A program made the translations under genes and the position numbers. A model generated the notes under the pieces. That model was not told where the DNA came from, made no database searches, and saw only the letters and a list, made by a program, of their open reading frames with translations. Positions 1 through 8,016 of a DNA stretch of 64,000 bases are shown here, one piece after another. The stretch lies in the NCBI RefSeq assembly GCF_040939125.1, contig NZ_CP162495.1, positions 3,658,001-3,722,000 on the forward strand, written 5' to 3'. This DNA comes from Clostridium sp. BJN0013. GTDB taxonomy: Bacteria; Bacillota; Clostridia; Clostridiales; Clostridiaceae. Positions within the stretch are counted from its first letter, which is position 1, and every line of letters starts with the position of its first letter.

Positions 1-436
1 CCGGAACACATCCACTCACTGCAATAATCACTTCTGGTCTGAATTCCTTATCAGCATATATAATTGTATCTCTCAGCTTTTTTTCTCCTCCACTTATTAC
101 ATCTGATTCATCCAGATTAGTACTCAGCCATATTGTTCCTTCAGCTTTAGGATCTCTTAAACGCTTAAAACTAGAACCTTGTCCTACAGAACTATTAGTA
201 GAGGCTCCACATCCTAGTGGAGAATGCATTACAACAACAGCATTTCTTAATGTATTTAAAATCCCAAGACTTAACCCATGTTGGCATCCATAAGTTTGAG
301 AAAAGCTGCGATTTGCATTATTTAAACATGCTTTATTCAAGCAATCTTTTAAATTGGCACATGTTCCTCCAAAAGCAATACCAGCTTTCAATCTTTCTTC
401 ACGTGCTGGTGCAGTTGTACTTAATTCCATTTTCAT
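1..436 (-). CDS. Nitrogenase-like component 1, NifD/NifE-type subunit (partial, C-terminus off the left edge)
   Basis: Only the N-terminal ~145 residues are in the window. The ATG at 434-436 has GGAGGG 6 nt upstream. A second ATG lies two codons later. The visible part has the nitrogenase component-1 layout: an N-terminal cysteine region (FGGTCANLKDC), then the P-cluster-type motif SPLGCGAS, an SGGEKKLRD segment and SGCVPG. These match the three cluster-ligating cysteine positions of NifD/NifE proteins. The residues that would bind a FeMo-type cofactor lie beyond the edge, so real nitrogenase and nitrogenase-like reductase cannot be separated on this gene alone. It starts 13 bp after the NifK-like gene and is surely co-transcribed. 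The S-box upstream and cysK next door point to sulfur metabolism. Family call is firm; substrate is unknown. Confidence 0.85.
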   Translation of the reverse strand, partial: MKMELSTTAPAREERLKAGIAFGGTCANLKDCLNKACLNNANRSFSQTYGCQHGLSLGILNTLRNAVVVMHSPLGCGASTNSSVGQGSSFKRLRDPKAEGTIWLSTNLDESDVISGGEKKLRDTIIYADKEFRPEVIIAVSGCVP

Positions 437-448
437 ATATTACCCTCC

Positions 449-1783
449 TTATCTACCTGTAATCAATGAGCTCAGTATGTCTTCAGTAAGAGTTAATCCT
501 CCATTAAATCCAACATAGGATCTATTAAGAACAATTCTGTTTGTAATGGGAAATGAAACTGTAACTAAAGGTACATTTATACTGGCTGCCAATTCCTTTT
601 CAAATATACTTCCTATAACCACAAGAGGTACCATAGCCTCGTAATACCTTTGATTTTTGTTAGGCTCCCATACTTCTCGTAAATATCTTTTAATAGAACT
701 TGTATCAGTATCAAATTTAACTGTTGTCTTCAATCCCGATTCAAATCCTTTAAATTGTTCTTCTACTTTATCTTTTTCATTTAATATATCAGTAATCACA
801 GCAAGCTCTGGCAGCCATCCCAATTCATCCGATACAAAACGTGATAAAGAAGGTGCATAATTGGAATCTCCAACTACAAGAGCATATCTTTGCAAATCTG
901 CATCAGTATAAATATCTAAAAATCTTTCAAAATAATCGTAATAAATATTTCTTTCCTTCTCCAGTGCTTTGTCTATTGTGCTTTCTGGTATATCAAAATA
1001 CCTTCCTACTTTTCTTATGAATTTTTCTGTTTGAATATATCCAATAGGAACTTGAGCTGTTATATATGGTATATTATGAGCTTCTTTATACTCTTCTGCT
1101 GTTTCCTTTCCAAATACTTTTGAAAGTACAATATTTAAGCTTGCATTAGCTGAATTTTTAATATCTTCAATATCTTCACCTTCCCCAAATAATGTATTAG
1201 CTTTTATACCTATAAGACCAAGAATACGTTTCATTTCTTTCAAATTACCTTTCCAAAATATATCTTGTCCAGGCACAATACCCAATATATTTACTTGTTT
1301 TTCAGTTTTTTTCTCCTTTGGTTCAACATATTGTTTCACCAAGCCCTGTAAAAGAAAATCATAACCATAATAGGAATTTCCTTTAAAGCTAGGTGTTGGA
1401 ACTGCTATAACTGGTTTTTCAGTACCAGTAAAATCTTTAACAACTGCTTCTATATCATCACCAATCATTTCTACCATACATCCTGTTACAACAACATATA
1501 TATCTCCATCCATTATCTCTAATGTACTTTTTATTTGTTCCTTCAATCTTTTTTCTCCACCAAAAACAATATCCCTTTCCGTCACATTTGTGCTAGGCAG
1601 GGATGTTGCTCCACAATAACCTCCTCCTAGATAAGCTGAACCAGAATTAGTTGCATTGTGTAAATTATAGCCACAACCTGAAGCTGCATGTATAATGGGT
1701 ATTGCTCTAGAAATAGCTCTTAATGTAGACAGTGCACCTCCTAGTGCACATGAGTATCGTGGTCTGTCAACAAACTTGCTCAT
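449..1783 (-). CDS. Nitrogenase-like component 1, NifK-type subunit
   Basis: A 444-residue protein of the nitrogenase component-1 family, beta-type. Cysteines at 12 (RYSCALGG), 37 (ASGCGYN) and 102 (VTGCMVEMIGDD) occupy the P-cluster ligand positions. STNVTERDIVFGG at 64-76 matches the conserved SSMTEDAAVFGG block of NifK. It is shorter than catalytic NifK (about 510-520), as seen in nitrogenase-like and NifN-type proteins. In the cell it should pair with the NifD/E-like partner encoded 13 bp downstream and receive electrons from a NifH-type iron protein that is not in this window. It lies 42 bp after cysK in an operon preceded by a SAM riboswitch. That context resembles methylthio-alkane reductase and other nitrogenase-like systems more than nifHDK. 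The exact reaction is an inference. Confidence 0.85.
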   Translation of the reverse strand: MSKFVDRPRYSCALGGALSTLRAISRAIPIIHAASGCGYNLHNATNSGSAYLGGGYCGATSLPSTNVTERDIVFGGEKRLKEQIKSTLEIMDGDIYVVVTGCMVEMIGDDIEAVVKDFTGTEKPVIAVPTPSFKGNSYYGYDFLLQGLVKQYVEPKEKKTEKQVNILGIVPGQDIFWKGNLKEMKRILGLIGIKANTLFGEGEDIEDIKNSANASLNIVLSKVFGKETAEEYKEAHNIPYITAQVPIGYIQTEKFIRKVGRYFDIPESTIDKALEKERNIYYDYFERFLDIYTDADLQRYALVVGDSNYAPSLSRFVSDELGWLPELAVITDILNEKDKVEEQFKGFESGLKTTVKFDTDTSSIKRYLREVWEPNKNQRYYEAMVPLVVIGSIFEKELAASINVPLVTVSFPITNRIVLNRSYVGFNGGLTLTEDILSSLITGR

Positions 1784-1825
1784 CTTTCCTCCAATCTGCC
1801 ATCCGGCTGACTAATATTTTATAAT

Positions 1826-2776
1826 TTAAAATTGTATTTTATCTATTCTATCAAAGAGATCTGTAGACAGATATCTCTCTCCTGTATCAGGCAATAGAAC
1901 TACCACATTTTTTCCTTTAAATTCTAGACGTTTTGCAATTTGTGTGGCAGCAAAAGCTGCTGCACCTGACGAAAAACCTACTAATAACCCTTCTGTCCTA
2001 GCCAAATCTTGTGCAGTTTCAATTGCTTCTTCATTTCTAACCTTGTATATTTCATCAATATTTTCAAATTTAACTAATTCTGGCACAAAATTTGCCCCTA
2101 TCCCTTGCAGTTTGTGGGGACCAGGTACTCCTCCAGATAAAACTGGCGAATCATATGGCTCTACTGCAATTATCTTTATATTAGGATTTTTTTCTTTTAA
2201 TCCTTCACTAACCCCTGTAATTGTCCCTCCTGTCCCAATTCCAGCAACAAAAGCTGCAATCTCTCCCTCTAAATCATTCCAAATTTCAACTGCTGTTGTT
2301 TCTTTGTGTATTTTAGGATTCACTTCATTAAAAAATTGCTGAGGTTGAAATGAATTTTCAATTTGAAAAGAAAGTTCTTCTGCCCTTCTTATTGCGCCCT
2401 TCATTCCATCTTTTGCGGGTGTTAGTATTAGTTCAACATTTAATGCTTTCAATAGCTTTTTACGTTCATCACTCATACTTTCAGGCATGGTTATGATAAT
2501 ATGATATCCTTTTGCAGCAGCTACAAACGCTAGGCCAATTCCTGTATTACCACTTGTAGGTTCAATAATTACAGTATCTTTATTTATTAATCCCTTTTCT
2601 TCAGCATCTTCTATCATAGCTAGAGCAATACGATCTTTAACTGAACTTAGAGGATTAAAATATTCTAGTTTTGCAATTAAATTACCCCTTATTTTTTTTT
2701 CTCTGTTATAATCAGTCAACTGTAACAATGGTGTATTTCCCACCAATTCAGTTAACTTTGTAGAAACTCTGTCCAT
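1826..2776 (-). CDS. cysK: Cysteine synthase (O-acetylserine sulfhydrylase)
   Basis: 316 residues, the normal length for CysK. It catalyses O-acetylserine plus sulfide to cysteine with PLP. The PLP lysine is K47 in NPLSSVKDR. The substrate loop PTSGNTG is at 73-79 and the phosphate loop GTGGT near 185-190. The gene sits between the small NifX-like gene (30 bp away) and the NifK-like gene (42 bp), on the same strand, so it belongs to the S-box controlled operon. Its presence suggests that the nitrogenase-like enzyme supplies reduced sulfur (sulfide or a thiol) that this enzyme or a relative fixes into an amino acid. The family is certain. Whether it prefers sulfide or another thiol cannot be read from the sequence. 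Confidence 0.95.
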   Translation of the reverse strand: MDRVSTKLTELVGNTPLLQLTDYNREKKIRGNLIAKLEYFNPLSSVKDRIALAMIEDAEEKGLINKDTVIIEPTSGNTGIGLAFVAAAKGYHIIITMPESMSDERKKLLKALNVELILTPAKDGMKGAIRRAEELSFQIENSFQPQQFFNEVNPKIHKETTAVEIWNDLEGEIAAFVAGIGTGGTITGVSEGLKEKNPNIKIIAVEPYDSPVLSGGVPGPHKLQGIGANFVPELVKFENIDEIYKVRNEEAIETAQDLARTEGLLVGFSSGAAAFAATQIAKRLEFKGKNVVVLLPDTGERYLSTDLFDRIDKIQF

Positions 2777-2806
2777 GTAATCACTCCCTATTTAATACCT
2801 TCTTTC

Positions 2807-3232
2807 TTAAAAAGAATTCATTTTCTGCCTTTTTACACCTTTTAATGATTTATGTTCATCACTTCTCTTGTAATATCTTATTATTGTTTTTAAGGTCTCA
2901 TCAAGTTTCATATTAATACCAAATACAGAAATGTTATTTTTCCCTAATTGCTTTTCTGAACCAGGTCCGCATCTACTACATAATAAACATCTGCAATCAG
3001 AAATAGTTTCTATTTTTCTTTGAATCTTGGGATTAATGTTACCACAAGAATGTTTAGATAAATATGAACTACAATTTCCATTACTCTTTTGATTCTTCTC
3101 AACTAATCTTTCTCCTAAATTCTCATAGGTTTCATCATCATTTACTTTTATTATAAAAAAAGAATTTGAAGCTCCGAAATGTTTATCAATGTTGACTCCA
3201 TCTGTTGAAGCAACTGCAATATTATATCCCAT
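2807..3232 (-). CDS. NifX/NifB-type dinitrogenase cofactor-domain protein
   Basis: About 141 residues from the ATG at 3230-3232, which has AAGGAG 9 nt upstream. Earlier in-frame starts at 3241 and 3334 have poor spacing. The N-terminus (YNIAVASTDGVNIDKHFG) is the hallmark of the Nitro_FeMo-Co domain found in NifX, NifY and the NifB C-terminus. The middle is cysteine-rich (CSSYLSKHSCG, CRCLLCSRCGPG), like the small radical-SAM-free NifB-tail proteins that carry or donate metalloclusters. As first gene of the nitrogenase-like operon it likely helps build or hold the cofactor of the component-1 pair. Cofactor identity is unknown. Confidence 0.8.
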   Translation of the reverse strand: MGYNIAVASTDGVNIDKHFGASNSFFIIKVNDDETYENLGERLVEKNQKSNGNCSSYLSKHSCGNINPKIQRKIETISDCRCLLCSRCGPGSEKQLGKNNISVFGINMKLDETLKTIIRYYKRSDEHKSLKGVKRQKMNSF

Positions 3233-3374
3233 TAATACCATCTCCTTATCTAAAATACTTATCATATCTAAATTTTTAAAGTATCTCGTCTGAAACTTAA
3301 CATATCTTCTTTCCTGCTCTAATGTATTTAACACTCTTAAATTAAATATGTTAAAGATTAACTATATAATACAT

Positions 3375-3432
3375 ATAGAAACTCTAAAAATAGAAAAGGC
3401 TATATTTTTCAGTAAGAAAAACATAGCCTCCA
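3375..3432 (-). terminator. Rho-independent terminator (second copy) in the operon leader
   Basis: Read on the minus strand this is a hairpin GGCTAT...ATAGCC with a short loop, followed by TTTTCTATTTTT. It resembles the terminator at 3619-3670, so the leader holds two similar terminators separated by a structured repeat. It lies 40-100 bp upstream of the first gene of the operon. Confidence 0.6.
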
Positions 3433-3460
3433 GTTTCCTAGTCAACCATTTTTTAATATT

Positions 3461-3612
3461 TTATCCGATCGCTACCATTGCTAACACGCCCATCTTCTAT
3501 CAAAGTAGGGGATAAGCACTGCTACGCGCCTGGATAAGTTCTTCTAAGGTTCAGATGGAGAGAGTCATCCTTATAAGCAAACTCCATCTGAACCTTAGAA
3601 TCACTTGATTAT
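3461..3612 (-). repeat. Dispersed structured repeat, copy 1
   Basis: A ~150-bp palindrome-rich unit. It contains a 19-bp perfect inverted repeat (3542-3560 with 3582-3600), preceded by a conserved core with GGATAAGTT and AGCTAA-type blocks. Related copies lie at 7334-7487, 44841-44961 and, truncated, 4673-4735. It has no coding potential. It sits inside the leader of the nitrogenase-like operon between two similar terminators. It could be a non-autonomous IS200/IS605-like element, a guide-type or other non-coding RNA, or a repeat RNA family. I do not recognise it by name. Strand is given by analogy to copy 2 and is uncertain. Confidence 0.6.
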
Positions 3613-3618
3613 ATTTAG

Positions 3619-3670
3619 AGTTCTCAAAATAAAAAAGGCCTTATTCTTCAATAAGAAAAATAGCCTCTAT
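3619..3670 (-). terminator. Intrinsic terminator of the SAM riboswitch expression platform
   Basis: On the minus strand an AGGCTATTTTTCTTATT...AATAAGGCCT-type hairpin is followed by TTTTTTATTTT. It starts ~35 nt after the S-box aptamer. This is the usual arrangement for SAM-dependent premature termination. The competing antiterminator was not worked out base by base. Confidence 0.65.
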
Positions 3671-3703
3671 TAACAAAAATAATTCAATAAAATTTCTACT
3701 TTT

Positions 3704-3810
3704 CTTATCTCTCAGAGTATTAAATATACTCTGTAGGAATTAACACCGATACATAAAATGTCGGTTGTCGGGTTTCACAGGACCTATCCCTCCACCACTC
3801 TTGATAAGAG
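3704..3810 (-). promoter_or_regulatory. SAM-I riboswitch (S-box leader)
   Basis: Read on the minus strand, the aptamer starts CTCTTATCAAGAG, then GGTGGAGGGA, then the TGAAACCCG-ACAACC core, then GGTGTTAATTCCTACAGA, and closes with GATAAG pairing back to CTTATC. These are the conserved P1, P2/kink-turn and P3/P4 blocks of the SAM-I (S-box) family, which switch off methionine and cysteine genes when S-adenosylmethionine is abundant. The next genes in the direction of transcription are the NifX-like, cysK and nitrogenase-like genes. Recognition is from the conserved sequence blocks and is strong. Confidence 0.93.
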
Positions 3811-3935
3811 TAACTGTATTAACTTAAATTAATTTTTTAAATATTTATAACAATCATTATGTAATTAATATTATATTAATTATGCTTTACTATGTCAATA
3901 CTAAATTTGTAAAAACTCACAGTATTTGTTCAAAT

Positions 3936-3965
3936 AAAAGCCCCGATTTAAATCAGGGCCTTTTA
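3936..3965 (-). terminator. Rho-independent terminator
   Basis: Hairpin AAGCCC(C)GATTT/AAATC(A)GGGCC flanked by T-rich and A-rich tracts, so it could serve either strand. It lies ~100 bp downstream of the membrane-protein gene at 4071-4529 on the minus strand and probably ends that transcript. Confidence 0.6.
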
Positions 3966-4070
3966 TCTAAAAGTTTATCACAAGTATAAAACATACTTTA
4001 TATTCTCATTAAGTTTAAATTGCTTTCTATATATTATATACGACGTCTTCATAAATAGTTACAGATTTTA

Positions 4071-4529
4071 TTATTTTAAAAAAAACAAGTTTTTATAATT
4101 CTTTATAAGCCCTTCTGGTTTTTTTTCTCCAAAAAACTTATACCTTAAATAATCATCAACATATATGTTAAATGGAACTAATAAAAACCATATTATAGCA
4201 TAGAAAATACATATCTGTCCCAAAATATTTCCCCAAATATTAGAATAATCCCATATTTCAAGCTGAAGCCATATATTTAAAATAATCCCTGCTGCAAATT
4301 CCAACACTAAAATTATAAGGGTGCCTATCAAACACTGTTTCCACATCTTACGATTAGAAAAAGCATTGCTTTCATTTAATTTTCCAATAAAGAAAGCCGC
4401 TATACCTCCCACTATCAGCATAGATATATGTGTCCATCCACGCCATAAGCCTTCTAAAATCATATAAATGCTACCCATTATAAATATTAAGATTAAATCC
4501 TTTTTTAAATTTTTATACTTATATGTCAT
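4071..4529 (-). CDS. Putative ABC-transporter permease-like membrane protein (CmpB/DUF1113 type)
   Basis: 152 residues with four hydrophobic helices: LILIFIMGSIYMILEGL, ISMLIVGGIAAFFIG, CLIGTLIILVLEFAAGIIL and QICIFYAIIWFLLVPF. The GLWRGWTHISM motif after the first helix and the WDYSNIWGN(I)LGQIC segment are typical of the small 'putative ABC transporter type IV' membrane family common in Firmicutes. It is monocistronic, with its own terminator downstream. The substrate is unknown, and the family name does not prove a transport role. Confidence 0.65.
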   Translation of the reverse strand: MTYKYKNLKKDLILIFIMGSIYMILEGLWRGWTHISMLIVGGIAAFFIGKLNESNAFSNRKMWKQCLIGTLIILVLEFAAGIILNIWLQLEIWDYSNIWGNILGQICIFYAIIWFLLVPFNIYVDDYLRYKFFGEKKPEGLIKNYKNLFFLK

Positions 4530-4672
4530 AATATATCCTCCAAATTATTTTGACCTAAAATTTATTCTTTAAATCATATTTATAATTTATCAATATTATC
4601 AAGTATGTGATAAATACTCCTTTATTATGAATAATTTATACACCAAAACAATTTTTTATGTTGTGAATGCAT

Positions 4673-4735
4673 TTATCCGAACACGGAAATCAGCTAATAC
4701 TTCCATCTTTTTGAAAAAGATTTATCTTGATTTCC
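4673..4735 (-). repeat. Dispersed structured repeat, truncated copy 4
   Basis: TTATCCGAAC, AGCTAATACT and CCATCTTT blocks match one end of copy 2 (7334-7487, reverse complement). The hairpin half is missing. It lies directly upstream of the YbaK-domain gene, in its promoter region. Confidence 0.5.
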
Positions 4736-4795
4736 ATAAACAATTGTTTTAAAATTTAATAAATCATGATAATTACCATAGAGGTGTTACAATCA

Positions 4796-5290
4796 ATGTT
4801 TTCAGACAATGTACAAAAATTATTTTATATATTGGATAATTTAAAAATTGAATATAAACTATATAATCATGTAGAAATGAATACTGTTGATGACATCAAC
4901 AAATTAGATATACGATTCCATGGACAGTATTGTAAAAATCTTTTTTTAAAAAACAGCAAAGGTGATATCCACTATCTTGTAATTTTGATGGATTGCAAAC
5001 GGGCGGATTTAAAAAAATTGGCACAGACTATACATAGTACAAGGCTGTCATTTGATACAGAAGAGAACCTGTACAAGTATCTTAAACTGAAACCAGGCTC
5101 TGTTACTCCTTTTGGATTAATAAATGACTTTCAAAGAGAGATTGTGGTATTAATAGATAGTGATTTAATCGATATGAATGCAATTAATTTTCATCCTAAT
5201 ATAAACACATCGACAATTACTGTATCCTATATGGGATTAAAAAAATTTTTAGATTGGCATGGAAATAAAGTATATAATGTTTGTATATGA
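4796..5290 (+). CDS. YbaK/ProX-type aminoacyl-tRNA deacylase
   Basis: The ATG at 4796 is preceded by GAGGTG with 9-nt spacing, giving 164 residues. An in-frame ATG at 4766 lacks a ribosome site. The protein has the YbaK/aminoacyl-tRNA synthetase-associated fold: an N-terminal HVEMNTVDD segment, GQYCKNLFLKN, HYLVILMDCKRADLKKLAQ, and LKPGSVTPFGLIND, the conserved GSVTPFGL loop. Free-standing members hydrolyse mischarged tRNAs such as Ala-tRNAPro. The length matches ProX/PrdX-type proteins. It is monocistronic and on the opposite strand to its neighbours. The domain is certain; tRNA specificity is not. Confidence 0.85.
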   Translation: MFSDNVQKLFYILDNLKIEYKLYNHVEMNTVDDINKLDIRFHGQYCKNLFLKNSKGDIHYLVILMDCKRADLKKLAQTIHSTRLSFDTEENLYKYLKLKPGSVTPFGLINDFQREIVVLIDSDLIDMNAINFHPNINTSTITVSYMGLKKFLDWHGNKVYNVCI

Positions 5291-5482
5291 TTAAACAATT
5301 AAAAGAAATTGCATTTTTGAAGAAATCTTTATGTACATCACAGTAAATATTAATTGATCATAAGGATATATAATCTACAAATTCATCATTTCTCAATAAA
5401 TCTCTCAATGATGATATTTTATTATTCTATCAATGACAGGCTTATACATTAATAAAACTATTTAATACATCTTAATTTTCTA

Positions 5483-7318
5483 TTACTGATTATATAATGT
5501 ATCAGTAGTAACTATAGCATATTCATTATCACTTTGATTAAGTATTTTTATAAAATTGGCAAATATACCCGAACCAATAATCTTTCCATTAGTCTCATAA
5601 TCTAATACAGGTGATGATTTCAAATCTGTATATATTTTAATATAGGTGGTATTGATTTCAACATATAATCCTGAAGATTTCACTAATTCCTTTGAACTTG
5701 ATCCAATATCACAACATAATAATTGATTTAAATTTTCAATATTATCCAGAGACGAGCTATTTCTATCGTATGAAAATAACTTTATTGTATTATCTTTAAT
5801 ACCTAAAAGTAATCCTGAATTTATTCTATCTACAATAGGGATAAATACATCTGTTGAATCAGATATATTAGTGTCTAATTTAAGCTTAAATAATACTTTA
5901 TGTTCAAAATAATTTTGTAATTTATATGGAGCTAAAAACTGTTTTGTAACAGTACTATTATTTTGAGATATAGATATTTTAGAAGTATAATTTTTAAAAT
6001 CTTGTGAGATGTAAAAACCAACTGCTGCTATTCTATTAAATTGTCCAGAGTATAATTTTATTTCATTCAGACCAAATTTTAATTTATCAACTAAAAATAA
6101 TTTATACATATTTGCCAGAGAGAAATAGCTATCTATAAAAGTATCATTTAAAATATAATTTTTATCATTGAATGTAACATATGGCTTTTGAATATCTGAT
6201 GAAGGTAAACTGTACCCTGGATTTTCAGGTATCTGAATCTGTATACTATATAAATTCAAATTATTCGACAAGTTTAAAATTATAAAATCTTGAAGTAAAA
6301 CATCAGACATATCTTCTTTATCACAATAAATGAAATTATTAAATAAATAATTTGTATACCAAAGATTAATCTGATTGTCCTCCAATGACACCTTATCACT
6401 TGATATGTTACTTTTTATGTACTGTGAAGTAAAATCTAATTTCATTTGTTTCTTGCCATCTAATATAATTACTCTTGGATTAAAGTATGCAAACAATACT
6501 TCAGATTCAAATTTATGGCCCTTATCAACAAAATGGAGATGATCGGTACTAATTATATCTTTCAAAGTATCGCTTTCATTATTTGCCAGAAGTTTTGAAG
6601 TATAATAATTCATATCTATTAATTCAATATTATACTTTTTAGATAACTCTTTTTTTACTGTATTTGCTATAGAGTTTATATTTTCACTTGTACGATATGG
6701 ATAATTTAAGTTATCAATACTTCCAGGTTCCACTGTAGCCTGAGTAGTAATTAAAAATGGTTGTATATTATTTTTAAGACACCATATTATAATATTTTCT
6801 ATGTTTTTCTTGAACTGCTCCTTATAATCTTTAGTTGAAGTTTTATTAAGCCTATCATTGATGCCAAAACCTATACCAATCATTTTCACATCTGAATAAG
6901 TTCCTGAAAAAATATCACTGATATTTGAATATCCCCAGTCAGCAGTTTGTCCAGAAAATCCAGCATTATATATTCTGGCCACAGTAGAACCTGTATATTT
7001 TCTAATTAAATCTTGTAAATATGTCGTAAAGGCATTAGGTGGCTGATGATCTTGTCCTATTTCATTTTTAATCCATCCTGATGTTTGATTGCCATCAAAT
7101 GTACTATCTCCAAAAAATGCAACAGGAAATTTCTCATTATTTTCCCAAGATACCCAAGCATCGTGAAGTGTTATTCTGTTGAAATTATTAATATTTTCCA
7201 CTTGTGATTCATCTCTTCCTATTGAATTAGTATTATCTGCAGCTAACACTATTTTAGCTGATACTATAATAATAACGAGCATAGTCAAAAGGAATATCTT
7301 ATTTAATATCTTCATCAT
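5483..7318 (-). CDS. Secreted SGNH/GDSL-type esterase with C-terminal extension
   Basis: 611 residues with a signal peptide (KIFLLTMLVIIIVSAKIVLA). The SGNH hydrolase blocks are all present: FGDST with nucleophile Ser72, Gly120 in NAGFSG, Asn154 in GFGINDR, and Asp259/His262 in STDHLHF. The remaining ~330 residues are beta-rich with no motif I recognise and may bind carbohydrate or help substrate recognition. Such enzymes deacetylate or de-esterify polysaccharides or lipids outside the cell. The ribosome site is GGTGGGA before the double ATG. A structured repeat lies directly upstream. The substrate is unknown. Confidence 0.8.
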   Translation of the reverse strand: MMKILNKIFLLTMLVIIIVSAKIVLAADNTNSIGRDESQVENINNFNRITLHDAWVSWENNEKFPVAFFGDSTFDGNQTSGWIKNEIGQDHQPPNAFTTYLQDLIRKYTGSTVARIYNAGFSGQTADWGYSNISDIFSGTYSDVKMIGIGFGINDRLNKTSTKDYKEQFKKNIENIIIWCLKNNIQPFLITTQATVEPGSIDNLNYPYRTSENINSIANTVKKELSKKYNIELIDMNYYTSKLLANNESDTLKDIISTDHLHFVDKGHKFESEVLFAYFNPRVIILDGKKQMKLDFTSQYIKSNISSDKVSLEDNQINLWYTNYLFNNFIYCDKEDMSDVLLQDFIILNLSNNLNLYSIQIQIPENPGYSLPSSDIQKPYVTFNDKNYILNDTFIDSYFSLANMYKLFLVDKLKFGLNEIKLYSGQFNRIAAVGFYISQDFKNYTSKISISQNNSTVTKQFLAPYKLQNYFEHKVLFKLKLDTNISDSTDVFIPIVDRINSGLLLGIKDNTIKLFSYDRNSSSLDNIENLNQLLCCDIGSSSKELVKSSGLYVEINTTYIKIYTDLKSSPVLDYETNGKIIGSGIFANFIKILNQSDNEYAIVTTDTLYNQ

Positions 7319-7333
7319 AAGTAAAATCCCACC

Positions 7334-7487
7334 TAATCAAGTGATTCTTAGGTTCAGGTGGAGTTTGCTATAGAGAAATGCTTATCTCCATCTAAACCTT
7401 AGAAGAACTTATCCAGAGGCATAGCAGTACTTATTCTCCCACTTTAAAGAAGATGGGAGTATTAGCTAATTCTAAGCGTTCGGATAA
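7334..7487 (-). repeat. Dispersed structured repeat, copy 2
   Basis: Same architecture as copy 1. On the minus strand it has TTATCCGAAC, AGCTAATACTCCCATC paired with GTGGGAG, then CTGCTATGCC, CTGGATAAGTTC, and a long hairpin TTCTAAGGTT...AACCTAAGAA ending in TCACTTGATTA. Helix positions keep pairing despite base changes relative to copy 1, which suggests a selected structure. It lies just upstream of the SGNH hydrolase gene. Confidence 0.6.
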
Positions 7488-7651
7488 ATTAAATAAATCT
7501 AATATCATATTACCTAACTCTTCTCTAAATAATTATACTTAACAATTATAGTAATAATGTTAAATAAAAATGTGAATTTTATATTATTTACAATATTAAT
7601 AGGAATCTTGTATCAACATTTTATCCACATCAAATAGATAAAGAGATAGTT

Positions 7652-7891
7652 CTACACTACCCCTAAATCATTTGAAGTAGTCTTGTCCTTTAAATATCCC
7701 GGTAATTCTATATAATCCGTAACATTGCCATTTAACCTCTTATCATATTTCCAGGTAACGTAGGCCATTTCATAAGCCCTTTCCTGTGCTTCTCGCCGTG
7801 AAATAGAAGAAGCAGCCTTAGCACTGAATGTAATAGGTGCTGTAAGCATAGTACATGTGATTAAAAATGTTAATAATTTCTTTATCTTCAC
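7652..7891 (-). CDS. Small exported protein, possibly a truncated cell-wall hydrolase
   Basis: About 79 residues from a GTG at 7891 that follows GGAGG with 6-nt spacing. A TTG one codon earlier is too close. A signal peptide (KKLLTFLITCTMLTAPITFSAKA) is followed by SSISRREAQERAYEMAYVTW, which resembles the start of clostridial secreted CHAP/NlpC-type amidases. The catalytic domain that should follow is absent, and the reading frame ends after 50 residues of mature protein. It is probably the stub of a deleted gene. A short independent peptide cannot be excluded. Confidence 0.45.
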   Translation of the reverse strand: MKIKKLLTFLITCTMLTAPITFSAKAASSISRREAQERAYEMAYVTWKYDKRLNGNVTDYIELPGYLKDKTTSNDLGVV

Positions 7892-8016
7892 CAAAAGCCT
7901 CCAATTATTAAAAAATATCTAATTATATACAAAAATTGTACTTTAAGAAATGGCACAACTCAATACAAAAATAATGACAGGATCGCCATTAAAAACATAA
8001 ACTAAATATTTAGAGA

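Noticed and set aside
3461-3612. Structured repeat as a CRISPR or tRNA-like array
   Set aside because: Copies are far apart and not evenly spaced; no cloverleaf or repeat-spacer pattern is visible.
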